In this document: in pieces, positions 22,845-35,344 of the stretch
Position numbering within the stretch: position 1 is the first letter of the stretch
How the letters are laid out: each line of letters begins with the position of its first letter
Source of the DNA: Wolfiporia cocos
Taxonomy: Eukaryota > Basidiomycota > Agaricomycetes > Polyporales > Phaeolaceae
Direction: 5' to 3'
DNA: 64,000 nucleotides
NCBI GenBank assembly: GCA_029448655.1
Contig: JACCLO010000013.1
Location: forward strand, 682,001-746,000
Notes under the pieces: generated by a model
Database searches by the model: none
The model's input: the letters and a program-made list of their open reading frames with translations, nothing else
What the model was told of the DNA's origin: nothing
Made by a program: the position numbers and the translations under genes

Positions 22845-24500
22845 ATTGCATTGCGGCTGGCTGTGGTAAGGAGAATGTATGAACGATGAGTCGAACAATG
22901 CTGATCCCTGTATTCTTCACAGCACTCGTTCTATACGATTATGGTTTGACGTTGGGACAAGAAGTTCGCTTGATCTGGACCTGGAACAGCAGGGCAAGGG
23001 GTCCTATGGCCCTATTCATGCTCAACAGATGTGTTATGCTCAGCGTTGCTGTGGCTTACATTTCTTTCATGCCGTGGGTCAATCCTCCTGTCGCGGTGCG
23101 TGAATTGACGATATAAAGTGACATCGGTTGATGACATTAATGTTAGAGGTGTGTCTTCATCTCCTGCACGTTCATCAATCGGACCTCGTCTCAAGCAATT
23201 ATGCCATAGCACGGAGCGTTTCATATTCCTCATTGAGATTGCCACGGATGCATCTTTGGTTATGTGGGCGGGTGAGTAATGTTTGCCAGATGACATCACA
23301 ACGCAACCTCGCTTATATCTACACTACCAGTCGTCTCCGCCCTCCGAATGTATGCCGTGACCCAACGACGCTGGCTACCTACCATCATAGCGCTGCTTCT
23401 AGGCTTGGCACCGGTCGCCACTAACGTTGTAAGAATAGCCTCATCATCTTAAAATGCTCAACCCGCCCACTCCCGCAGACTTTGGAAGCTCGTTCATATT
23501 TCTTGGTGACAAATGTAGAGGTGGACCAACTCGAACACCTCTCGACTTCTACGGTATCAAAGTGAGCCATCGTTGCATTGCGCATATGCGACCACATACC
23601 GACCAGTGTGAACAGAAGTGAGACCTACTTTTGCGGACAAGTTGCGCCAGATATTGAAAACTGGGCTCACATTCCACAGTGGGCGTTGTGGCACGCACAT
23701 GTCTGATTGTTTCGGATGCACTCGTCATCCTGGTAACATGGTACATGTTACACAATCGCAAAGCCCGGGTTGCTCGAATACAGAAAGGACTATCACTTGC
23801 GGAACTACTGATCAGGGACGGTGAGCATATGCACATTCGGATCAAATGTGAAGGCCGTATTGACAGAGGCGCATTCAGGAACGCTGAACTTCATGTTAGT
23901 GATGCCCGCACCTCTCTGAACGAAGCTCACAGTCCAACGCTGAACAAGACTCCTGCTAATCCTCAACGTCACGGGTGTGATCTTGAACAATCTGCAGGCA
24001 AGTTCCCGATTTCCAGCTCTCTGTGAAGCGAAAGCGTGATTAAACAGCATCTGTCCAGATCACCTATGGCTTTGTATACCTCACAGACGCGTCCGTACAA
24101 TTCTCGCTGTTGTGACGATGCGATCTGATGAACTTATAGTGCCACCACGGTCTTGATCTCGCGCCTCATGCTCAACCTACGGGGGGCTGTTTTTGCGCCT
24201 GACGACCCAACTGGATATCAATTAGGCACAGCAACTCTTGATGCTACAGGAGACACGCTACGATTTCAGACGCAGCTGTCCACGTCCAGACCTCGTTCAG
24301 TGGCAGCAAGTCGGACGGAGAGCTTGCGCACTTCACTATCTTACGAACCCGTGCCAAGTTCGACTGCTGTGGAGGGGACCTACATGCACGGATCATCGAC
24401 GGACATTGATGCTGCAATCTTAGAGAACGGATCCGTGAGGGAGAGAGACAGAGACGACCACAATGTTGACGATGAAATTGCGGAAGAAAGTCGTACTTGA
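22845..24500 (+). CDS. DUF6533-type integral membrane protein, copy C
   Basis: Exons: (start unresolved)-about 22869, 22923-23099, 23149-23271, 23331-23428, 23479-23561, 23607-23617, 23680-23820, 23879-23894, 23949-23997, 24059-24090 and 24140-24500. Phases agree throughout and give at least 363 residues. The signature exon reads LVLYDYGLTLGQEVRLIWTW; membrane segments include SVAVAYISFMPWV, LALLLGLAP-like helices and ALVILVTWYML. The tail has LISRLMLNLRGA and is followed by a Ser/Thr-rich, acidic cytosolic end. It keeps the 11-nt and 16-nt exons and the GC-AG intron of copy A. The donor after 23099 (GTGAAT) was chosen because it alone keeps the frame. Function of the family is unknown; fungal genomes carry many copies. 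Confidence 0.72.
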
Positions 24501-24560
24501 CTTTCGTTGTTGTGGAGGATGGCCGGTTCTGACCCAACGGTACTATCCAACGGTGAAAAT

Positions 24561-25106
24561 GTACGTACGCATCTGCTCTGATACATGGTGTCAGCTGTCG
24601 GCGAGAGGCCTCTGCCGTATGAGTCTACTTAGCGGGTGTAGGTGGGGCCTGATACAGCATAAGAGATAAGTGCGGAGGAAGCAGTACTGCGTTACGCACG
24701 TATCTGTAAGGAGATGCGAGCATGGAAGCAAACTCTCTATAGATCCTTCGTATCGGATAAAGACATATATGACGAGGCCACGACTCGTCATTTTACAGAG
24801 ACAGTAGGGGCGATAGACTGAAACAGTGAGCCAGATGATTGGGAGGACCTTGCAACTTGCCTTGAGAAGACAAAGGCTACGGCAATGATTTGATCTCGCG
24901 GAGGCCTCGCGAGCTTCCGGATAGACTACGGTAATGGCGTGGATAGTGCACCGTTCAAAAACCCTCAGTTGCGACCTAGGTTGCAAGGAGGAATCAGATA
25001 AACCAGATAGTTATCAGATGTTGGATGCTATAACATCCATAGTAGCCGCTCGGACAATGACAACTGAGTGGAGTGAATAAGTATCAAGTACGAAGGCTAC
25101 ACTAAG
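24561..25106. other. intergenic
   Basis: No supported gene. It separates segment copy C from the 3' end of the minus-strand nucleotidyltransferase gene. Confidence 0.4.
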
Positions 25107-27425
25107 TTAGGTCGCCGTCGCCTCAGGCGACAACTCTGGATCCATCCGGCGTCTTGATCTTGGTTGTCGCTGCGTATGCGAGCTGCTATTACGCTCTCGT
25201 CGATTCATTGACTTCAGTTCGGATTTGCTCTTCAAAAGCCAATCGATCGGCCCTCCCTCTTCAAGGAACGTTGCGGCTTCCCGACACTTTTTCTGGAAAT
25301 CATCAAGGGTGTAATGAGCGATGGGCGATGCCAGATTCTGTGAATGAAAGTCAGTATAAATGACAAAGGAAAAAGAACGAATAGAGGCATTCCTTGTGAC
25401 GAATGAACGGATCTCCAACACATAATCTCGCATGCTTCCACCTTTCCTTGATGTCCAGGCCGATGTGTGCAATAGGGGCGAAGTCCACGTCCGGTTCCGC
25501 TGTTTCTTTTGGTGGCGTTGTCTTCTTCTTTGTATCTTCGTAGTCCAACGCAGCTAGCAACCGGTCATCGTTGTCATCCTCATCCACGGCAGCTCTTGCG
25601 ACTGCATTGTCGGCCGGAGCACTCCCGACTTGTCGCGGCGCCTTCGCTAACCCAAAGTCTTCTTCGTGGTCTGCTTCTTCTGACTTTTCGAACTCGTTAG
25701 ATAGAAGCCGCTCCAGGTGCACTTGCTCTCTCGCATTCACGAAGACAGTCTGAGGTGGTCTGGGCAGCGTATACGCCATATCCCTGACTAATTTCCGCTT
25801 CGTAATCAGGCCGCCATGCCGAATGCTCAGCACTTGTGAGTAGTCGTGCGCGTCGGCCCAGTACCTGCGACACGGGTCAACAGTTGACTGGTACACGAAC
25901 GGGGAGCGCTACCTGAACCAGTCAATCAGGGCAGCTCGCAATGGTGGTATCGACTTGGGTTCGAAATCGTCCCCGTGCCGGAACCTCAGGTCGCATAGGA
26001 CTTTGACAGCGTCTCCTCCACGCTTTTTATCTGCTTGACTAGAGTACGCCCAGAACATGTATGAGTCAAAGCGATTCCGCGGCACCTTATACAGGTCATG
26101 TTGGAGGTTCGGCAGTAGACCACGCATCTGCAAATAAGAACAGAATGATTGCAGTGGAGATTAGTGAAGAAATTTAAGTATCGTTCCTAGCACCGTCATC
26201 CAATGCAACTGTGGGGACCTACCTGCAGCAACCCAATCGTCATGACTACAAGCGTGTAGCTGCTGAAAGACACCCTGCCTGTCTCTCGCCCAGCAGGATC
26301 GTTCAGGCGGGAATTGCTGGCCCATCGCTTGATGATGACAATCATCGACCGCAGAAGCGGATTGAGTTCACAGTACCGCTTGATAAGCGTGGTATTGGCA
26401 ACCCCTAGGCGCTCGTTTATATTGACGTCGCATCGCAGGCCGCTACTACGATCGACAAACTTCACTGAAGCTGATGAGCGAAACAAGCCCCACAGGATTT
26501 CTGATCGCAAACCTTACCTATTGGCACTGTTGCCTTTCCGATGGACGTCACTTGTTTGAAATGCTTGCAAAGGTGTTTTGCAAGAGTGCTTGCGCAGAGC
26601 GCTAAGATCAGGTTATGAACGGTCTGCTGCCAATAGTGAACTTACCCGACATCGTATATGGCTAGAAAGAGCAATTAACTGGTGTGGATGCAGCACTGCA
26701 GCGCAAGATTGTTTCCGTACCTGGTAACCTCTTCGGCGGCACTGCTAGTGTATGTCCCAGCGGACGATCTGGATCCTTCACAACTCATTAGGGTTCTCCA
26801 TACCAAAGAATACAAGATCATACAAGAACGCAGAAGTCGAGGTCACTATCTTCGCGATCAGCTCCATAGATGGTACCTCCGAACAATTTGACCCTGTATC
26901 TTGGATCATATTTTTCGTCGATGATTGTTTGTAGTTTGGCCTGTATTGCATCTCGTTTTTTCCAAACAGAAGAAGACATCGTCTTAAGCTTTGCGTGCAC
27001 CTGTCAGCTGGAGTGAAGTAATGGGAGAGCCCATGTACCTGAAATTCCTCGTCATCCAACTCTAACAGTGGTCGAGGTCGCAGCCGATGGGCTGCATCTT
27101 CACTATACAACTCAGGGGCGCGATCAGGCCTCCGGAGATTTTTTTGCCAACGTGGCGATTGGCGGGGCGGAATAGGGTTTTCTAGATGATAGCACCGGGC
27201 TTGGTGCAGGGAAACATGCGAACGCCGCCGCATGAATGCGTGTATTTCCTTGTGCCGTAGGACCGAAGACGCAGACATTACTGCCAGGATTCCGTGAGCA
27301 GCGGGCGTGCATTGTATAGTCTTCGCAGAGTGTGCCGCGCTTGTGCAAGCAGTGGCCATTGTGAAGGCAAGAAACAATGAGAACCGCGGCCTTGCAGATT
27401 TAGGCGCCCATACGCGCATCGTCAC
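25107..27425 (-). CDS. Cid1/Trf4-type terminal nucleotidyltransferase (poly(A) or poly(U) polymerase-like)
   Basis: Nine exons (27425-27039, 27000-26824, 26775-26721, 26661-26646, 26588-26518, 26464-26223, 26127-25913, 25864-25393, 25337-25107) give 621 residues. The catalytic region has FGGTIYGADREDSDLDF, with the GG/GS and Asp-x-Asp motifs of polymerase-beta-like nucleotidyltransferases. VKFVDRSSGLRCDVNIN brings the third Asp, followed by a central domain with LNPLLRSMIVIIKRW and the PAP/25A-associated part. The first 80 residues are rich in Arg, Ser and Ala with almost no acid and end near QARCYH, like a mitochondrial presequence. Such enzymes add A or U to RNA 3' ends. Exon 4 is 16 nt. 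The 25338-25392 intron starts with GA, not GT, if the conserved DPFIRHK is kept. The substrate cannot be told from sequence. Confidence 0.85.
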
Positions 27426-27881
27426 AACGAATCACGCAGCACGTGAAGTGACAGTCTGTGACAGCAGCCACATACCGTCACGCCAATTACTGCGTGCTCA
27501 ATTACCATCTCACGTTCCTCTTCACCAGCAATCACCATCTCTGCTCCGGGGGCGCTGAACTATCTTGTCTGCTTGTTGCCGTGAATGGAATTTGTCTGAG
27601 GACAACAGCCGAAAGAATCCGCCACTGGAGAGGGGTTCCGCACGGTGCGTGCTCGGGCCCCCTCCTATATATCAGCTGGCAATGCGGGTGTCCGCTGACG
27701 AGATCGCTGCAGGACTACCTTGTGGCTCGGTTGCTCAGTTCCCAAGGCGCAACGCATCGCTTTGACCCGGGCCAGATAAGATCATCGCGTTCTCACCCAC
27801 ACCAGCGGCGACCGCGAGCGCTCGATATTTAGTTGTGCGCGCGTCCAACAGCGCCCATCTCTGATATCTACCGTCGCGACC
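27426..27881. promoter_or_regulatory. divergent promoter region (nucleotidyltransferase / AGC kinase)
   Basis: 456 bp lie between the start codons of the minus-strand nucleotidyltransferase (27425) and the plus-strand kinase (27882). The two genes point away from each other, so this interval must hold both promoters. No clear TATA box or known operator was recognised. Confidence 0.5.
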
Positions 27882-30071
<2,190 letters not shown>

Positions 30072-30588
30072 GCTAAGGACTTTGTTCTTTTCCCTAGTCG
30101 TACAGATGTGTTTGCGGATATGTTGGATGTCACTCGGCCTGATGTATGCCCATATCCCTACACTAACCTCTGCGTAGCTGCTCTCTGCAGTCATCTCCTC
30201 CCTTCTGCACGCCGTTTCATACACCTTCTGCTGTTCGTTCTCACCGTATATATATGTGCTCCGGTCCTGTTTGTTTGGCGTGCATACTCGTTGCGGTCGC
30301 GCGTCTGGTCCCCGTGCTTGTATCCTCACTTTCTGTGTGTGTCGTGGATCCGTACGCTCCTGCATGGACTTACACAGTGTAGCCCTGGTATTGTCTCCCG
30401 TGTATAGCCAACAGAAGCTGCTGTATGAATATCTTGGACAACAATGTATGGCATCAATCAATCGCTCCGAAGTGCACGTGCACTTCCATATTCCGTACGC
30501 TTCAGCATTTAGCGGAAAACACTCGATACTGCAAGCTTGAACCGGTTCTACAACCTAGGCATCTCTTTTTCTGAGCGTTGTCGTCGAA
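30072..30588. other. kinase 3' region and GNAT-Mss4 promoter
   Basis: 517 bp between two plus-strand genes. Open frames on both strands are present but lack domains. The pyrimidine-rich stretch at about 30180-30260 and the downstream AT-richer DNA are compatible with a 3' UTR followed by a promoter. Confidence 0.4.
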
Positions 30589-31755
30589 ATGTCTGTATTC
30601 TATGATTTTGTGAGGAGCAATGAGCTTCCACGCGCACACGAGATCGAGGTGGCAGGTATACACCTCTCCCGACCACAGTCGGTTTGATGCCGACCTTTCG
30701 CCAGGTTATCCAGCGGACGAGGCGGCATCACTGGAGGCCTTCCAGTAAGTGCAGATTACACTCATATCCAACCGAATACTTCTGCATGCATCAGGTATCG
30801 ACAGGCGAACGCCCCAGACCTCTTCCTGGGTGCCTACCTCCCCGCCGACACCGGCCGTACACTTATCGGCTATGTCTGCGCGACACAGTCGTCCGCCGAT
30901 GCCCTCACGCACGAATCAATGTCAAATCACGTCCCCGGCGCACCTTCCGTGTGCATCCACTCTGTCTGCATCGATCTCGCGCACCGGCGGCGCGGCATCG
31001 CGTTGGGGCTGCTAAAGGAGTACACCAGGCGGCTCGGCGCGGCAGGCACGTACGACCGCATCCTGCTGATCGCGCACGAAGAGCTGCGCGAGCTGTACGA
31101 GCGCGCAGGGTTCGAGTGGGTCGGGCGGAGCGCGGTCGTGCACGGCGCGCGGCCATGGTACGAGATGCGCAGGGTCCTCAAGCCCGCGCCGGAGCCTGCG
31201 GTACCGCTCCAGCAGCCCGGGACGGTGCCCGCGGGGCTGTGGGAGGCCCTCCAGCGCGCGTCTGGCGCACGCGCGCGTCCGCAGGCACTTGCGATCACCG
31301 CGTTTCCGAACGGCGCGCAGGACCTCGTGGCGAACGATGGCAAGGGGACGCTGGCGAACAAGTTCGACTTGCTCTGTCCGCGCGAGGGATGCGGGAGCGT
31401 CATCCTCAAGAACGGCATCGCGTCTCTCGTGGAACGCGCGAGTGTGCAGCTGGATCCGCCGCAGAGGGCCGCGGGCAGCCCGCTCGCGCCACTACCTACG
31501 CCCCCGAGCACGATGAACTGGTGGCTCGTCACGCCGAATGCGATGGTGTTTGAGAACATCGGCTTTACACGTGCAGTTGTACCAGAAGGTACGTTGCCCG
31601 GCATTTCGCGCATCTCTTGCTGATGGCTGTATACAGAGGGCAAGAGGATAAAGCTGCTCATTTGCGCAGAGTGTGATCTTGGTCCGCTCGGATGGTGTGA
31701 AGAGGGCGGGAGCGAGTTCTGGCTGGCAACTAGCCGTGTAGGATATCGACAATAA
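30589..31755 (+). CDS. GNAT acetyltransferase fused to a C-terminal Mss4/RABIF-like domain
   Basis: Four exons (30589-30655, 30705-30744, 30795-31588, 31637-31755) give 339 residues. The first half is a GNAT domain of the arylalkylamine or polyamine N-acetyltransferase kind. It runs YRQANAPDLFLGAYL, LIGYVCATQ, SVCIHSVCIDLAHRRRG (acetyl-CoA loop RRRGIA near residue 100), then LYERAGFEWVGRSAVVHG. From about residue 225 it is an Mss4-like domain: FDLLCPREGCGSVIL, MNWWLVTPNAMVFENIGFTR, then KLLICAECDLGPLGW and SEFWLATSRVGY. CPREGC and CAEC are the two metal-binding Cys pairs of Mss4. Mss4 proteins bind nucleotide-free exocytic Rabs. The fusion is continuous within exon 3, so it is not an annotation artefact. 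Whether the two activities are linked is inference. Confidence 0.88.
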
Positions 31756-31883
31756 GTGATGCGCAAGATCTGGCCATACATACATGCGAGAAAAGGCTCC
31801 TCCGTGGGTCGTAGTGTGTCATTAGATATGTCAATAAGTAGCTGTACAGATGCGCCAAGTCCGTGCAATGCTGGAAATGGGTG

Positions 31884-32718
31884 TCATGTCTTGAACACGA
31901 TGATGAGGATCAGGAGGACCAGGATCAAGAGCGCAATCATGACCGTCGAGCCTGCGCACGAGCGTCAGCCACGGGCAGCCCGCAGCCCATCGTCGCAGAC
32001 CACTCACCATTTTCCCTTGTCCCCCTCGCGACGCGATCGAGACGCCGCCGCGCGCCTGTGAGTCTACTGCCGGTACCATCAAGCTCATGGTCAAGGTCCT
32101 CGAGCAGGCCGGTGTGTACGTCGAGCTCATCGTTGATCTGGAGAGACAGGTCACGCTGTCGGTTGATGGACTGCGAGAGGCGGTCGAGGTGCACGTCTTG
32201 CTCGTCCATCATCTGCCGCTGCGCCTGCAGCATCTCCGTGGACGAGTAGCCGGCCTCGGGGTCGTCCGTGTAGGGAGTGTACGCGGGTTCGTAGTCCTTA
32301 ACGGGCGGTGGGGGCTGGGCGGAGCCGTCTACGAGCGACGATGTAGACGCTGACGCCGAAGCTGATGTAGATACGTTGAACGGATCCTCATCCGCTAAAC
32401 TGCAAGTTGTACACTGAACGCCGGCGCTGCAGCTGCGATGCGGCACACGCACCTCTCCACGCCCGCGGCCTCGCCCTCCTGGCCGAGCATCCCGCGCATA
32501 CGCTCATACTGACTTCGAAGGAGATTCACAGCCTCGGACCTGCCCTCCTTCTCCTGTAGCTCGAGCACGCCCGCGCGCAGCTGCTGCATGTTGCGCGCGA
32601 TCTGGGGTATGTGGAGAGATGAAGCATTGGGATTCGCGAGGGTTTGCAGGCGCTGTCGTTCTAGCAAGAGAGAGAGGGTCTGTGTGGACAACGAGGTCAG
32701 TTTTGCTAACGAGGACAT
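31884..32718 (-). CDS. Qc-SNARE, syntaxin-8-like
   Basis: Three exons (32718-32453, 32399-32008, 31951-31884) give 241 residues. The N-terminal part is helical (LSLLLERQRLQ, QIARNMQQLRAGVLEL) and could be a small regulatory bundle. A Ser/Thr- and Pro-rich linker with KDYEPAYTPYTDD follows. The SNARE motif (about 150-215) reads RQMMDEQDVHLDRLSQSI, QRDLSLQINDELDVH and LLEDLDHELDGT, with the central Gln of a Q-SNARE, and ends in basic RRRLDRVARG. The final exon encodes a tail anchor, STVMIALLILVLLILIIV, with only three residues after it. This is the layout of endosomal or vacuolar Qc-SNAREs. It is convergent with the GNAT-Mss4 gene, 128 bp away. Confidence 0.88.
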
Positions 32719-33085
32719 CGTCGAGCACAACGGGAGAGATGGCGGTAGCGGTGGTAGCGGAATTGATGTTTTGATGGCCGAGGGTGCAGGATGGACGCTG
32801 GTCCCATTTTGGTAAGTGTATAGGAAACAAGGAGGCCTATAATAGCTTCAAGAGATATCGAACAGTCGAGGAAGTCTGAAATGCTGGATGCACGAATTTC
32901 ATGGAGGGGCTCGGACCTACAATCGAGCATTCAAAGAAATCGGCTGGAATCCAGCAAGGCAAGTACAAGATGTTACTCGCGATGCTGGCGAGTAGCCAGG
33001 ACAGCAAACTGAAGTAGTTTCGGTACAGCATCAATTCTCAAGAACTGCAATATACATAAATGAACGCTCGAGCAGGTTCTTGCAC

Positions 33086-35344
33086 CTATGCCACCTTAAC
33101 ACCGCCCCATGCGACCCTTTGTCCACCTGTCCGCGGGGCAGGCGGGGCAGGAGTCGCAGACTCGTTTGCGCCGTTTGCAGGGGCGGATTGTGCAGTTGAT
33201 TTTAAAGGAGGAGCTGGAAGTGAGCTGTTGCGAAGGGTGTCGAAAACGCGCTGCGCATGTTCAGTGTTCCTGATGAACCATCCAGCGTAACGGCGGCCAA
33301 CAGTCGACTCGGCGATGTGGACCATATTCTGCACGCGAGCACCCATCAGCATTGCGACCAGACACAGCATGCTGACCGACGGGCACGTACCTCATTAATG
33401 ACGAAGTCAAGATCGCTCGTCGAGATCATCTGGCCGTCCAGCAGGCCCTTCTCGTTCTCGACGCGGCTCACGCTGCGGCTTGCCTGCTTCATGACCATCA
33501 TCTGCTGCACCATCTCCTCCTCGTCTGCGTCGAGGAAGTTCGCGAGCTTCTGCGCGTCCAGCGACGCGTAGAGCTTCAAGAAGCTGCGCAGCGTCGGAAC
33601 CGGCGCCTGCGCGCGTACCTCGGACAGGAACAGCGCAAGGTGCCGCTGCGCGGGCTCGATGGGCGGGTCCTCCATGTGCACAGCGAGGAGTTCAGGGTCC
33701 TCGTACGGCGGTGGGTTCGCAGAGATGAACTTGGGGCACGCGTACACGAAGAGCTCCTCAAATGCCGGAATACCCTCCTCGCTGGTGGAAGTCAGCTAGA
33801 GCACGGATTGCATGCGTCAATCGCGGCACGCACCCACGGGACATCTTGGCGAACTGCTCGCCATACCGCTCCTTGACGATGTTCGAAATGTTGTCGTCGG
33901 AGCGCATGGGCGAGAGCGCGTTGCAGATTGCGAACAGGGCATACATCCGATCGGCGGTTTTGTTAATCTGGAACGACTCAGTACAGTTGGCGATAGGGAA
34001 GGCACGGACATACCTGGTCGTATTGGTAGCTGCGCGTGTGGTATTGCCGCATGCGCAGGATGAAGTTCAGGATGGATACGAACGCACGGATCGCATCAGG
34101 GTAGCGGCGGAGCATGATGTAGCAGAATCCGACGTAGTAGTACGTCGTAACATGGCACGCGGTGACACGCGTGAACGGCGACCTCTGGTTAAGCTCAACA
34201 TTCTCCATCACCTTGAGCGCGAGCGTGAAGTCACCGAGCAGACTGTGCACGCGCAGGAGCCCGATGATGCTGAAGTACCCCAGCATCCGGTACAGCGGCT
34301 TGACGCCGTACTCGCCGACGATCTCTCTGCATGCGCAAAATTAACGAAAAGTGAAGCATCGATGTGACCACTACTCACGTAATCTCCTCTGCGGACTTGC
34401 CTTCCTGCAGCGCAACAAGATGCTCGTTGATTTTTGACTTTTGAATGAGCGAGTAGAGAACGTTCAGGACGCTGTACGAGCTCCAGACCTGGTTTGCGTC
34501 CGCGAGGAGAATCAGCTCCTCGTCTGTCTTGCTCTTCACTTTTGATCGCCACACGCAGAACGACTGGTATTGGTAGATGAACTCGTCGATGATGTCCCAC
34601 AGCCACTGCTCCGGAAGCTCAAGCTGAACAGGACCGTCAGAGTCTGCATAAATTAAATGTGGTGAGGAGGACGGGTGAGTGAAGAATGAGGGACGGGCGC
34701 ACTGAGGAGGTAGTTGAAAAGCTCGCAGCTGTTCTCGTACGAGTGCAAGCGGTCATCGATGTCGGGCTGGAGGCGAGAGTAAACGTGACGGTAGTACAGT
34801 TCGCGGTAGAGGATGAGGAAGATCTGGTCTGTCGCACAGAATTGGAGTCAATCGCTGCGCACTTAGCCAGGGGACTCACCATCGTTGACCAAGGGCGCGA
34901 TCACCTCTGCTTCTGGCCATTCCGTCTTTGCGTAGAACTTTTCCGTCAAGCGGTTCCAGCCGCTCTCGTATGCTACCGTGATCTCTGCGAGGTTGTTGTC
35001 CAGCACGGCTTGGTGGAAGTGGACGATAAACTGTGCGCGGTCGGCATTGGTTTGTGGTGCGAATATACGGATCGCTCACCCGCTTCACAACATCTGGAAT
35101 CTGCGCAAATGCCACCTGCTGCGCCATCTGCTGCTGTACCGCAAGGAGGGTCGCCTCATCAACTCGGGGCTGCACTATTCAACCAGACCATGTTCAATGT
35201 TACATTCCGAGCCTCAACCCAAGACCACGCACCCTCATCGTACATGCCGTTCTGTCCGTAGTTCCCAATAGCAAGGGTTAGGTCAACATCCTGAAGGTCC
35301 TCGTCCAGCTCAGTCTCCCAGAAAGCTTTGCGTTGCTGAGACAT
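33086..35344 (-). CDS. EIF3L: translation initiation factor eIF3 subunit L
   Basis: Nine exons (35344-35233, 35162-35080, 35030-34880, 34828-34703, 34643-34379, 34326-34014, 33967-33830, 33795-33391, 33328-33086) give 611 residues. Family landmarks in order are [15 protein letters not shown] with [11 protein letters not shown], then [31 protein letters not shown] and [19 protein letters not shown] follow, then [20 protein letters not shown] with [18 protein letters not shown]. The C-terminal PCI part has [13 protein letters not shown] and [17 protein letters not shown]. eIF3L is a PCI-domain subunit of the eIF3 scaffold that binds the 40S ribosome. The N terminus with [17 protein letters not shown] was chosen as start. 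The 33796-33829 intron is only 34 bp and its donor is weak. Subunit L is absent from budding yeast, which fits a filamentous fungus. Confidence 0.92.
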
